From Winogradskyella sp. (GTDB lineage Bacteria > Bacteroidota > Bacteroidia > Flavobacteriales > Flavobacteriaceae): 43,256 nucleotides of DNA. The DNA is taken from contig NZ_JAOARH010000099.1 of NCBI RefSeq assembly GCF_025210595.1, forward strand, positions 1-43,256, given 5' to 3'. Under the pieces are notes generated by a model. The model ran no database searches and was not told the DNA's origin. It saw only the letters and a program-made list of their open reading frames with translations. The translations under genes were made by a program, and so were the position numbers. This document shows, in pieces, positions 16,298-24,704 of the stretch. The stretch's first letter is position 1, and each line of letters begins with the position of its first letter.

Positions 16298-17503
16298 CTA
16301 GTTATTTAAAGTCCCGTGTTTTGTATGAATAAATTTCTTATTTGCACCTTTTAGTTTAAATAACATTAAGAACATTAAGAAAAAAGCTTTTGGTAATGTA
16401 ATCGCTGCTTTTAATGTATTGGTATTATAGAATTTTCTTGGAATGGCTAAGAAAAAAGCTAATACAGTTAAACCAAATGTAACATACCAATAGACTGGAT
16501 TAATATTAGTAGCTATATCGGGAAATAAAAATGGTATTAAAGTATATACCAATGTTACAATACTTACAACACCTAATAACAAAATTCTAGGTGGTGTAAT
16601 CATTTGATAAACCTTATCAATAAAATCTACATTACCTTGTAAAAAGAAGCCTTTTAGCCCAGGTACAAAGTACTGACGTAAATACACAAACTGAGCCGAA
16701 AGCCAACGCCTTCTTTGATTTTGAAAATCTTTTGATCTTTGTATTTTTTCATCATACACATAGGCATCATTTAAATATTCAAGAATTATTTTATCCTTTA
16801 TTAATTTAAACTCAAGTTCTTTATCAAATCCTCCAATAGCATTTACATTTGCCATTACTGACTTAAAAAAACTATAGTCAAATGCCATGGCTGAGCCAAT
16901 TAAACTAGCTGACAACCCAAGTTTACGATGGCCTTTTCTAAAAATATGATTATTAACCTCTTCGCTAATAGCATCTAAAATTGCAAAAGAAGTATTTAAA
17001 TTTTTAGCCACTCTATGCCCTTGAACAACAGTACATCCATTAGCAAATGCTTGATCTATTTTAGAAACAAAATCAGATTCCATGATGTTGTCTGCATCTA
17101 AAATTAAAGCAACATCATAAGCATCACCTAGTTGAGCCATTGCTTTATTTAAGGCCTTAGACTTTGTACTTTTTTCAAAACTTACCTCTATTAATTTAAT
17201 AGGCAGCGCTTTTAGTTCTTGCAGTGTAGACTCCTGAAAAGAATCAGCTATCACCACAACATCATATCTATCTGATGGATAATCTTGTTGTAATGCAGAT
17301 TTTGCAACATTAACAATTACCTCGTCTTCTTTATATCCAGGAATTAATACTGCAATTTTTTTTAATTCACCTGAATTCTTAAATGATGGATCTTTATAGA
17401 ACCGTCCAGCTAATGCGAAAATAAAAACATACAAACTCGCAAAACCAAAGAATATGAATAAGGCATATTCTATAATAAGTAGGATAATATTTAGGGCTTC
17501 CAT
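16298..17503 (-). CDS. Membrane-bound family 2 glycosyltransferase
   Basis: 401 residues. One N-terminal membrane helix (about 6-32) is followed by a GT2 domain with IAVLIPGYKEDEVIV, VVVIADSF, LILDADNIMES (DxD) and the QRRRWLSAQF motif (QxxRW), so all catalytic motifs are present. Three C-terminal membrane helices (about 305-385) follow. The intact QxxRW suggests a processive or membrane-acceptor enzyme. It lies 23 bp after the PRTase-HAD gene in the EPS operon. Confidence 0.9.
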   Translation of the reverse strand: MEALNIILLIIEYALFIFFGFASLYVFIFALAGRFYKDPSFKNSGELKKIAVLIPGYKEDEVIVNVAKSALQQDYPSDRYDVVVIADSFQESTLQELKALPIKLIEVSFEKSTKSKALNKAMAQLGDAYDVALILDADNIMESDFVSKIDQAFANGCTVVQGHRVAKNLNTSFAILDAISEEVNNHIFRKGHRKLGLSASLIGSAMAFDYSFFKSVMANVNAIGGFDKELEFKLIKDKIILEYLNDAYVYDEKIQRSKDFQNQRRRWLSAQFVYLRQYFVPGLKGFFLQGNVDFIDKVYQMITPPRILLLGVVSIVTLVYTLIPFLFPDIATNINPVYWYVTFGLTVLAFFLAIPRKFYNTNTLKAAITLPKAFFLMFLMLFKLKGANKKFIHTKHGTLNN

Positions 17504-17526
17504 AATGTAACTTTTAATCGTTTGTT

Positions 17527-18459
17527 TTAACCTCGAATTTTGTCTCTCACTTTAAGAGCTATCTTTCTTAAAAATGGGAAGTATTTTCCTGATTTAATGT
17601 TATACGCTAGTGATTGAGAATCGAAAATCATTTGAAAATTTTGTGTACAAAACACTGGTTTTTGTGTAATTCTATTAATTTCTATTGCCTGATGCAATTC
17701 ACTCTCAAAGAAGAGATTGTAATAAGTATCTTTATACTCTTTGGCTTTATGTCCGCCATGGTTATTTGCTCTTTGTCTTGCTTTTGCATTTGGCAAATCT
17801 AGCATTACAAGTTTATCATATTTTACACCATTATTTTTCAACCATATTTCGGTCTCTTCTCTATATTTCTCTAATCTCGAAGTTACCAAAGCACCTATTT
17901 TAGCCTTTGGTATATATAACGGAGTAGCATTTAGAAGAAATTCGCGGTATTTTGGTCCATCATCGTTTTGTTCTGGTGTTGGATCTACACATAGCACACC
18001 ATCAATATCAAAACAAGCTTTATCTAAAGTTGAATGATTAAAGATATTCCACTGAAAATATCTTGGTATACCAACAGTTTCAAAAGAATAATCTACTGTA
18101 TTTTGTTTACCAGGTAAAACATAAATTGCAGCGTATTCTAGATTGAATTGCGACTCTAAATCAACTAAACTAGCTTTACATTTTTTCATGGCAGATCCTG
18201 AAGACACACTGTCATCAACAACTAATACTTTTTTAAATTGTTTAATATCGAAGTATTGTCCGCGCTCACCTGCTTTGTATATATGCCCATTAATAAATGA
18301 GTGTAAATCTGTATAAGGTAGGTTTAAATACAACGCTAATAAATTTGCAGGTAGCATTCCACTTCTAGGCACACCTACTATTAAATCAAAATCCCTAGGA
18401 ATCATATGGATACCCTTCAGAATTGTTTGGTTTAAATCACTTAAATTTCTAAAATTCAT
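17527..18459 (-). CDS. Phosphoribosyltransferase-HAD fusion protein
   Basis: 310 residues with two domains. A type I phosphoribosyltransferase fold covers about 1-135: IVGVPRSGMLPA, then the PRPP-binding loop VLVVDDSVSSGSAM (78-91) with paired Asp and SG. A HAD-like phosphatase domain begins at CFDIDGVLCVDPT (149-161) with the nucleophile DxDG and continues with LVTSRLEKYREETEIWL and KLVMLDLP. Such fusions occur in polysaccharide loci, but the reaction is not established. It may make or hydrolyse a phosphoribosyl sugar for the EPS. It sits inside the EPS operon between the polymerase gene (16 bp upstream) and a GT2 gene (23 bp downstream). Confidence 0.8.
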   Translation of the reverse strand: MNFRNLSDLNQTILKGIHMIPRDFDLIVGVPRSGMLPANLLALYLNLPYTDLHSFINGHIYKAGERGQYFDIKQFKKVLVVDDSVSSGSAMKKCKASLVDLESQFNLEYAAIYVLPGKQNTVDYSFETVGIPRYFQWNIFNHSTLDKACFDIDGVLCVDPTPEQNDDGPKYREFLLNATPLYIPKAKIGALVTSRLEKYREETEIWLKNNGVKYDKLVMLDLPNAKARQRANNHGGHKAKEYKDTYYNLFFESELHQAIEINRITQKPVFCTQNFQMIFDSQSLAYNIKSGKYFPFLRKIALKVRDKIRG

Positions 18460-18475
18460 AACTGTAGGTTTTTAA

Positions 18476-19975
18476 TTATTGTATAGATTTTAAAGGTTCT
18501 TTTAATTCTTTTTCTTCTGTTTCTTCACTCCAACTCTTAGATGAAAACATGAATACCATGCTCAAATACATTACTATTCCCGTTGGCATTTGACCAAATA
18601 CACCATTTCCATAGGATGCCATCATAATTCCTGCAAATCCGCAAGTTATTGCTGTCATCATAACCTTTTGATCTTCATTCTTTATCCGGAACATGACATT
18701 ATAAGCTCCAGTAATGAGTATAAAAAACACCATAAATAAGTAATACCACAACCCAACAACACCTGTATCTGCCCATATCATTACATACCAACTATCTGTT
18801 GCTGTATTTGCTAAAAAAGTATGTGGTGTAAAACGCTGCCCCCAATTACCAGTTGCTCCTACACCTCCACCAATTGGTCTTGAAGCTAAATATGATTTCA
18901 ATTTTCTTTGATTAGCTAAGCGTACTTGAAGTGATGCATCATTAGGATCAAATGCGGTACGCATTCTCCTTATTTCAGGGTTTGAATGCATAAGAGTTGT
19001 ATGAGCAAAAAAGACATAAACACCTATTCCAAAAACAGCACCTAAGGTTAACATTTTAATGTTTTTACTTAAAATCAAATACATAATCCCTCCCATTCCT
19101 GGCACAGAAATCGCACCTCTTGTTCCTGAAATAAGCATTCCAAATAATCCCATTACACCTACAACTAAATAGAAAGCTCTTACTTTTTTACTTGCTGCTT
19201 TTCTAAATATTGCAAGAATACAAAATACCACACCTGCGTGTCCTTGAGCAGCACCAAACTGCCCTGCATCTGAATAAAAAGAAAACACTCTCAACTTACC
19301 AAAAAGTATATGTGTTTTATAAGACCCTGCATTTAGCCATGCTTGTTCATATGGATCTACACCAATTGTATATTGCATAAGCCCTTTAAGGGTTCCTAAA
19401 ATTGACATTACTCCCCAAATTATAAAGAATAATTGCAGATCTTTTGGTTTATTAAATAAAATAAACGCCAATGGGATTACTAAAAACTGATATAATCCTA
19501 ACCCTCTCATTGCATAAAACCAAGCTTCAATACTCCTAGCTTCAGGATTAACAATTTGCAAAAAAATGTATCCCATCCACATACCTACCAAAAGGGTTAG
19601 ATGAGATTTAGCTTTATCCCACTTAACCTTTTCAGAAAATGCTTTAAAAAACAATGCTAAATACAACAATATTAACACTCCATCTATGCTCAAACCAAGA
19701 GGTGCTGGTACATATCTAGAAATACCAATAACTGTAAAACCTTGAATTACTAATAAAATAATTCCTAACCTTGGTATAGTGAACAACCTATAAAGTAAAA
19801 CAGCAACAAAAACAAGACCTAAGCAAAATATTGCAGCCATTATGCCTGTCTTTGCAATCATAAGAGTAACAAGTAATAAACCTAGAATTACTGGTATCAA
19901 AACTTTGAATTGACCAAGTTTTGATGAGCCTGTACTCATTTCAAATGGGTTTATATGTTCTTTTAAAGAATTCAA
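18476..19975 (-). CDS. O-antigen ligase/polymerase family protein (Wzy-like)
   Basis: 499 residues with about 11-12 membrane helices from residue 27 on. A large periplasmic loop (about 350-390) has RLANQRKLKSYL and the Gly-rich GGGVGATGNWG, followed by HTFLANTATDSWYVMIWADTGVVG. This is the PF04932-type layout of Wzy polymerases and WaaL ligases. In an operon with Wzx and a Wzc-like protein, polymerase is the better call. The start at 19975 is TTG. An ATG at 19936, 13 codons in, gives MSTGSSKLGQF and would also leave the whole membrane domain intact. The upstream wzx stops 16 bp before the TTG. Confidence 0.85.
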   Translation of the reverse strand: MNSLKEHINPFEMSTGSSKLGQFKVLIPVILGLLLVTLMIAKTGIMAAIFCLGLVFVAVLLYRLFTIPRLGIILLVIQGFTVIGISRYVPAPLGLSIDGVLILLYLALFFKAFSEKVKWDKAKSHLTLLVGMWMGYIFLQIVNPEARSIEAWFYAMRGLGLYQFLVIPLAFILFNKPKDLQLFFIIWGVMSILGTLKGLMQYTIGVDPYEQAWLNAGSYKTHILFGKLRVFSFYSDAGQFGAAQGHAGVVFCILAIFRKAASKKVRAFYLVVGVMGLFGMLISGTRGAISVPGMGGIMYLILSKNIKMLTLGAVFGIGVYVFFAHTTLMHSNPEIRRMRTAFDPNDASLQVRLANQRKLKSYLASRPIGGGVGATGNWGQRFTPHTFLANTATDSWYVMIWADTGVVGLWYYLFMVFFILITGAYNVMFRIKNEDQKVMMTAITCGFAGIMMASYGNGVFGQMPTGIVMYLSMVFMFSSKSWSEETEEKELKEPLKSIQ

Positions 19976-19991
19976 TTTCTTATAATTTTTC

Positions 19992-21365
19992 TTACAATTT
20001 AGATAAGAGTTGTCCGTTTTTACTTCTTAGTTTTTGCCAAATATCACGATAAAACATATTGGCATACTTAATTAAATCTTTACCAGAAATCTTAATTTCC
20101 TTATTTAAAAAAATCACTCCTAATACAATACCTACTCCAGTAAAAACCAAGGTAAATAAGGCTACCATCTCTAATGATTTAAATACATAAACCGCTATTA
20201 TATCTCCAATAATGTTAGTTGCTAACATAACAGCTACTTTAAAAGCATTAACATTGGGTTTGTTAACACTATCTAAACCTATACCTGTCATACGATCTAA
20301 CGGTAATAACAATCCATAAACAGCTAATATTTTCACAATACTTACAATATCATAGCCTATAACTTCTGCATTTAAATATTGTTCACCTGAAATTAGTACT
20401 ACAAACAATTCTGCAAACACAAAAAAGGTTAATGATATACCTATAAATAAATATGATAGAGCTCCAGAATAAGTACTAAATAAAAACTGCAATTCTTTTT
20501 TATCATTTTTAAGACTTGCTTTAGACATTTTTGGAAATGCCGTAGCTGTAAAGCTTCGTAATGGTATTTGAATTATTTCTAATAACTTTAAAGGTATACT
20601 ATACAAAGCTACTGCTGCATTACCCAGTGGGCTAATACTAATAATTAGAATATCGGCATTTTTAAGAAGATTTGAACCTATAAGTGTAAATACACTAAAC
20701 TTACCAAAATTAAGCAATTGCTTATTGGTACGCTTCTTCGCTTTAGATATTAACATTACACCATCCCATCCAGATAAAACACAAACTAAAGATGTAATTG
20801 CATTAACGGTTAATAAGACTAAAACCAATTCGCTAACAGACAAATTTAAAGCCATTATATTAACTACTAGGAATGAAAAAAACAGGCCGCTATTCAACGC
20901 CTTAATAAACAGCATTTTTCCATAAGACATTTTAGCCTGAAGAACTACTAGTGCATTATTCCATGGTAAATTAACAAGAGCCATTAAGGGATACCAAGTA
21001 AAAAACAAAACATATGCTGAATTGTTTATAGTATCACTAAAAATAAATTTTACTCCAAGTAAAATTAGAGCGATAACAGCAGTAACCAATAAACTAATTA
21101 TGGCGTTAGATCCAACAAGAGATTTACTTTCTTCTTCAGAAGCTCCAGATAAAAAACGCACAAGCCCATTATTGGTTAAACCAAATCTCAACATTTCTAT
21201 AAATGAGCCTCCCGAGATAAACAACACCCACTGCGCAAATGAATCCGTATCTAAACTTCTTGCTAAAAGCGCAAATCCTGCAAATCCAAATACAGCAATA
21301 GTAAGATTTCCTCCTAATGACAGGAAGTTATCTTCTTTTACTATTTTTTTTATTATCTGTATCAT
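19992..21365 (-). CDS. Oligosaccharide flippase (Wzx-like, MATE/MOP superfamily)
   Basis: 457 residues, almost wholly hydrophobic, with about 12-14 predicted membrane helices. The start shows NFLSLGGNLTIAVFGFAGFALLARSLD, the typical first helices of polysaccharide biosynthesis proteins (PF01943 type). It should move the undecaprenyl-linked repeat unit across the inner membrane. It starts 2 bp after the stop of the Wzc-like gene and precedes the polymerase gene by 16 bp. This gives the order expected of a Wzx/Wzy-dependent locus. Confidence 0.9.
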   Translation of the reverse strand: MIQIIKKIVKEDNFLSLGGNLTIAVFGFAGFALLARSLDTDSFAQWVLFISGGSFIEMLRFGLTNNGLVRFLSGASEEESKSLVGSNAIISLLVTAVIALILLGVKFIFSDTINNSAYVLFFTWYPLMALVNLPWNNALVVLQAKMSYGKMLFIKALNSGLFFSFLVVNIMALNLSVSELVLVLLTVNAITSLVCVLSGWDGVMLISKAKKRTNKQLLNFGKFSVFTLIGSNLLKNADILIISISPLGNAAVALYSIPLKLLEIIQIPLRSFTATAFPKMSKASLKNDKKELQFLFSTYSGALSYLFIGISLTFFVFAELFVVLISGEQYLNAEVIGYDIVSIVKILAVYGLLLPLDRMTGIGLDSVNKPNVNAFKVAVMLATNIIGDIIAVYVFKSLEMVALFTLVFTGVGIVLGVIFLNKEIKISGKDLIKYANMFYRDIWQKLRSKNGQLLSKL

Positions 21366-21367
21366 AA

Positions 21368-23743
21368 TTAAATATTGCCTTTTGAATAAAACTGGAATTG
21401 AAGAATATTTTTTATTTTTCTTCTAGAACGTGAGCGTTTTCTAGGTAATTCACCTAATACAGATTCTATCTCTCTAAGTTCTACTCCATTTATAAAAAAT
21501 TGCACCTTAGATCCTGCTAACTCTTTTACATTGTTAAATACATTCTGATCAGCTTGTGACCATAATCTATTTGAACGACATACTAAAATGACTAAATCTG
21601 AGCTTTCTATGAGTTTGTTAGGATAGGTAACATCTAATATGTTTGGTAATTCAACTATCACATAATCTACAGACTCATCTATTTTTTTATTATCAGTTAG
21701 CTTAAGATCTGTATAATCTTTTGTATGAATAAATGACTTATCTATTTTATAAGTCATATATTCTGACTCATCAAGCTCGTTAGTTATATGCTGTAAAAAT
21801 GGTTGCTTATAATCATTTCTTGGGTCTTGATATCCTAAAATTCTATATAACCAATGAAACCTGGTCGACTTCCCTAATTCCTTCTTTTTAAAAGAATCAC
21901 TTAAAACAGTTACGGAATATCCTGCTTCTTTTAATTGAGCCGCTGTATTTCCGCTAACAGTTGTTTTACCTTCATGAGGTTTTGTACTTATTACTGTAAT
22001 AACCTTTGGTTTTTTAGTATTGTTCTGTTCATCTACTGCAAAACCAATATTTTGCATTAAGAACTCTGTTAATCGTTCTTGAATTCTTAATAAATTAATT
22101 CTCCCATTGTTCTTAAATATTTTTGGCATAACACCAATTGCAGGAATACCAATTATTTCTTCGGTGTTTTTTATATTTTTTAATGTATTATCAAAGAAAT
22201 CCATTAAAAGAATAACACCTAACAATAGCACAAAACTCATAAACCCAGCAGCTATTATTACTATTTTTCGTTTAGAAGGAATAGGCTTTAAAGGAAAAAA
22301 AGGAGGAGCTACCATTTTAAGGTTAGCTGACAATTGGGTGTCTTGAAACTTAAGTTTAGCTAAGTTTAAACCTCTAAGAATTTCAAGATATTCCTCTTCA
22401 ATAACATCTATTTTACGTTCAATTCTTTTAATGTTTGCTCCAGCTGGCGCATAACGTTCAACTTCTTTTTGAAACTCTTCACTCTGTTTAGTCATTAAAT
22501 CTACCTCAGCTTCTAAGTCTTCACTTTCTACAATTTTATCTAACCATTGAGGCATCATTTTACTCATTGGAACACCTTCTTCTGAGTTATTCATAATGTA
22601 TAACTCACCAACTTTGGTTTCAATTTGTTCTTTTAATCTCTTAGAATGGTTTTTTAATGCTTCAATATTTTTAATGCTTGATTCAGAACCATCAGATTTA
22701 GCCTCTGCCAAAACAATTTTGTAATTAAGATCTCCCAACTGTTCTTTATCAGCTAGGACTTCATCATTCTTTTTTTGAATTTTTGCTTGAATTTCTAGTT
22801 TTTCTTCAAGCTTTTGCTTTGATGCAATGGAACCTGCAAGCTCTGCTTTTTTATTTTTATATGCGACCTGCATATTTTCTTTTACATTAGCTACAGCTTT
22901 ACTTTGCTCATATAAGTTGATGATATTATTATCTTGTTGAAACTGTAACAACTCATCTTCAACCACTTTTAATTTTGCTTCTGCTTGGCTAAGCTGTTTT
23001 AAAAAATATTTCACAACCTCATCAGAGCCATTTTCCTTCACATCTTTATATTGCCTTATACATACTTGGCTTAACATTAATAATGTTTGTTGACATATAC
23101 CTGGATCACCTGTCTCGTAGCTCAATTTTATAATATCACTAGATCCGATACGTACTGCTGAAAGTTTTGAAAGTGCATCTAAAGAATAAAATGGATCTTC
23201 ATAATTTAATAATGCGTATATAAAATTATCATTGCTACTATTCTTTAAGGCTAAAAGATTTGCAACCGTTTGTTCGTAATCATCTTTACTTATACCTTCA
23301 GGTAAAATCTGCGAAAAGGAATCTGTATTTTCTACTGCGCTGCGTGAAGGTGCCACTGACGATGTTACAACATAATCATAAATCTCTTCTGGCACTAATT
23401 TCTTTAGTTCTTCATAGTTCTCTGCTGAAATAAATTTTTCGTTAGGTTGGTCCAAAAGTAAATGTTGACTTAACAATCTAACTGCAACCTCTTCTTGTGT
23501 TTCTCTAGATTTAATAATATTTATAAGATTATCAAAAGCTATATTTGAAGCAAAATAATCTGATCGCTTTTCCATTTCAATTGATGTTCCTGAAGCTATA
23601 CCTGTATAAAGCGAAGCTTCTGAAGCATAATCGTATTTTGGGTTCATTGTTAAAACAACAACTAATGAGGCCATAATTATTGGCACTACCATAAGAAGCG
23701 TTTTATGCTTTAATAAAATTCTTATGAAGTCGATTAGTTTCAT
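21368..23743 (-). CDS. Wzc/GumC-like polysaccharide co-polymerase with degenerate ATPase domain
   Basis: 791 residues. A Wzz domain starts at the N-terminus (MKLIDFIRILLKHK, membrane helix about 15-32). A long periplasmic coiled coil (about 245-450) is followed by the second membrane helix (about 490-512). The cytoplasmic ATPase-like domain has STKPHEGKTTVSGN with the P-loop at 588-595. The Walker A' segment is VTVLSDSFKK rather than the usual hydrophobic-D-x-D form, and the Walker B region is YVIVELPN. The tail ends in a Lys/Arg-rich stretch with a single Tyr, so the Tyr cluster of BY-kinases is missing. It should set chain length and couple export. Kinase activity is doubtful. Confidence 0.87.
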   Translation of the reverse strand: MKLIDFIRILLKHKTLLMVVPIIMASLVVVLTMNPKYDYASEASLYTGIASGTSIEMEKRSDYFASNIAFDNLINIIKSRETQEEVAVRLLSQHLLLDQPNEKFISAENYEELKKLVPEEIYDYVVTSSVAPSRSAVENTDSFSQILPEGISKDDYEQTVANLLALKNSSNDNFIYALLNYEDPFYSLDALSKLSAVRIGSSDIIKLSYETGDPGICQQTLLMLSQVCIRQYKDVKENGSDEVVKYFLKQLSQAEAKLKVVEDELLQFQQDNNIINLYEQSKAVANVKENMQVAYKNKKAELAGSIASKQKLEEKLEIQAKIQKKNDEVLADKEQLGDLNYKIVLAEAKSDGSESSIKNIEALKNHSKRLKEQIETKVGELYIMNNSEEGVPMSKMMPQWLDKIVESEDLEAEVDLMTKQSEEFQKEVERYAPAGANIKRIERKIDVIEEEYLEILRGLNLAKLKFQDTQLSANLKMVAPPFFPLKPIPSKRKIVIIAAGFMSFVLLLGVILLMDFFDNTLKNIKNTEEIIGIPAIGVMPKIFKNNGRINLLRIQERLTEFLMQNIGFAVDEQNNTKKPKVITVISTKPHEGKTTVSGNTAAQLKEAGYSVTVLSDSFKKKELGKSTRFHWLYRILGYQDPRNDYKQPFLQHITNELDESEYMTYKIDKSFIHTKDYTDLKLTDNKKIDESVDYVIVELPNILDVTYPNKLIESSDLVILVCRSNRLWSQADQNVFNNVKELAGSKVQFFINGVELREIESVLGELPRKRSRSRRKIKNILQFQFYSKGNI

Positions 23744-23756
23744 ACAGACTTATTAT

Positions 23757-24491
23757 CTATTTTATAGTTATACCTGTTAAATTTTCAAGCAGTTGTTTAG
23801 ACAACATAAATGCAGATTTGGCTTGTTCGTACTCTGCCTCAATCCTTGCTGTGATATCAAAAAGTCTCACATATTCATAAATAGGAATTAATCCATTTTT
23901 ATATTCTTTTTCTGCCATTTCCATACTAACTTTTGCATTACCAAAATTTTTGGCTTTTAGCTCTAGCAAGTTTTGTTTTAGAAGTAAATCTTCATAGTAT
24001 TTTATAACAGTTTCTTTTATCTCATTTTTTTGAAACTTAACATAATTTTCGGCTTGTGAAATCTCTGCTTGAGCCTGCTTAACATCTGCTTTACGATGGA
24101 GAATATCGAATACTGGTATTTTTAAGAAAAACCCAACACTATAATTTAACTGCGTTGTTGTACTAGCTAAATTTACAGTATTGCCGCCTGTATCATTAGT
24201 TGAAACGTTATTAAAAGTACCATAACGTGAATCTGCAGCAATTCCAAAGTTTCTTGTCCAATTACGTCTTTTTGACTTAAGATTTGATTTCTTAACTTCA
24301 ATTTGATCTTTTCTATACCCTAGCAAACCATTATTGGCCCATGCAGAATCAATTAAAACCTCTAGTTTAGGAATTATCAACCTGAAAGATTCAGGTTCTT
24401 TAGAGCTCACTATTGAATCTTGAGCATTTACAATAGTATTTACAAATAAGGCAACAAGTAGCAGCGCTAATGTTTTGAGAGAGTTTTTCAT
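23757..24491 (-). CDS. Half-length TolC-like outer-membrane channel protein
   Basis: 244 residues from ATG 24491; an in-frame TTG at 24515 is less likely because the ATG starts a clean signal peptide ending VNAQ. The mature part has one TolC/OEP repeat. SVGFFLKIPVFDILHRKADVKQAQAEI is the beta-hairpin and helix entry. A long helix pair follows with NEIKETVIKYYEDLL and EMAEKEYKNGLIPIYEYVRL, ending LLENLTGI. Ordinary TolC proteins carry two such repeats in 400 or more residues, so this one would need a higher oligomer or a partner. It is the first gene of the EPS operon, 13 bp before the Wzc-like gene. No Wza-type exporter is in the window, so it may be the outer-membrane exit. Confidence 0.8.
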   Translation of the reverse strand: MKNSLKTLALLLVALFVNTIVNAQDSIVSSKEPESFRLIIPKLEVLIDSAWANNGLLGYRKDQIEVKKSNLKSKRRNWTRNFGIAADSRYGTFNNVSTNDTGGNTVNLASTTTQLNYSVGFFLKIPVFDILHRKADVKQAQAEISQAENYVKFQKNEIKETVIKYYEDLLLKQNLLELKAKNFGNAKVSMEMAEKEYKNGLIPIYEYVRLFDITARIEAEYEQAKSAFMLSKQLLENLTGITIK

Positions 24492-24524
24492 GACTTGGGG
24501 GCTATTGAATAACAATTCTTATTA

Positions 24525-24532
24525 CTAAATTA
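24525..24532 (-). promoter_or_regulatory. Probable -7 element of the EPS operon
   Basis: Minus-strand TAATTTAG, one base from TAnnTTTG, 33 bp downstream of site A and about 33 bp before the ATG. The spacing equals that at the ugd promoter. Confidence 0.5.
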
Positions 24533-24564
24533 CAACTACATTAGAGCGAATTCTTATATATTTC

Positions 24565-24594
24565 GACGGACAACCAATAACTGTAGACGAATAG
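24565..24594 (-). promoter_or_regulatory. LytTR-type direct-repeat element upstream of the EPS operon (site A)
   Basis: Read on the minus strand: CTATTCGTC, spacer TACAGTTATTGG, then TTGTCCGTC. The two 9-bp halves start 21 bp apart, two helical turns, as in AgrA/ComE-class LytTR operators. The spacer shares TACA-TTAT with site B. It lies 74-103 bp upstream of the first EPS gene, with the -7 element 33 bp away. Confidence 0.7.
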
Positions 24595-24647
24595 ATGTTA
24601 TTTACAGTTAAAGAAAATCAGTATAATATACCTATTATAAACATTAA

Positions 24648-24680
24648 AGGCTGCCTACTCAAATAAAGAGATGGCAGCCT
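24648..24680 (-). terminator. Probable terminator of the ugd-uxs-RR-sugar transferase operon
   Basis: AGGCTGCC (24648-24655) and GGCAGCCT (24673-24680) pair perfectly, and an inner CTC/GAG extends the stem. It sits 25 bp after the stop of the sugar transferase gene and before site A, so it separates the two leftward operons. The T tract after the stem is only moderate. Confidence 0.7.
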
Positions 24681-24704
24681 AAAAAAAACTTAACCTATTT
24701 TTTT

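Noticed and set aside
17614-18037. Three overlapping plus-strand frames inside the PRTase-HAD gene
   Set aside because: They are shadows of a well-supported minus-strand gene with clear motifs, and their translations show no domain.
20725-21426. Plus-strand frames of 66 and 134 codons opposite wzx
   Set aside because: They lie opposite a full-length flippase gene with about 12-14 membrane helices, and the composition is that of the antisense strand.
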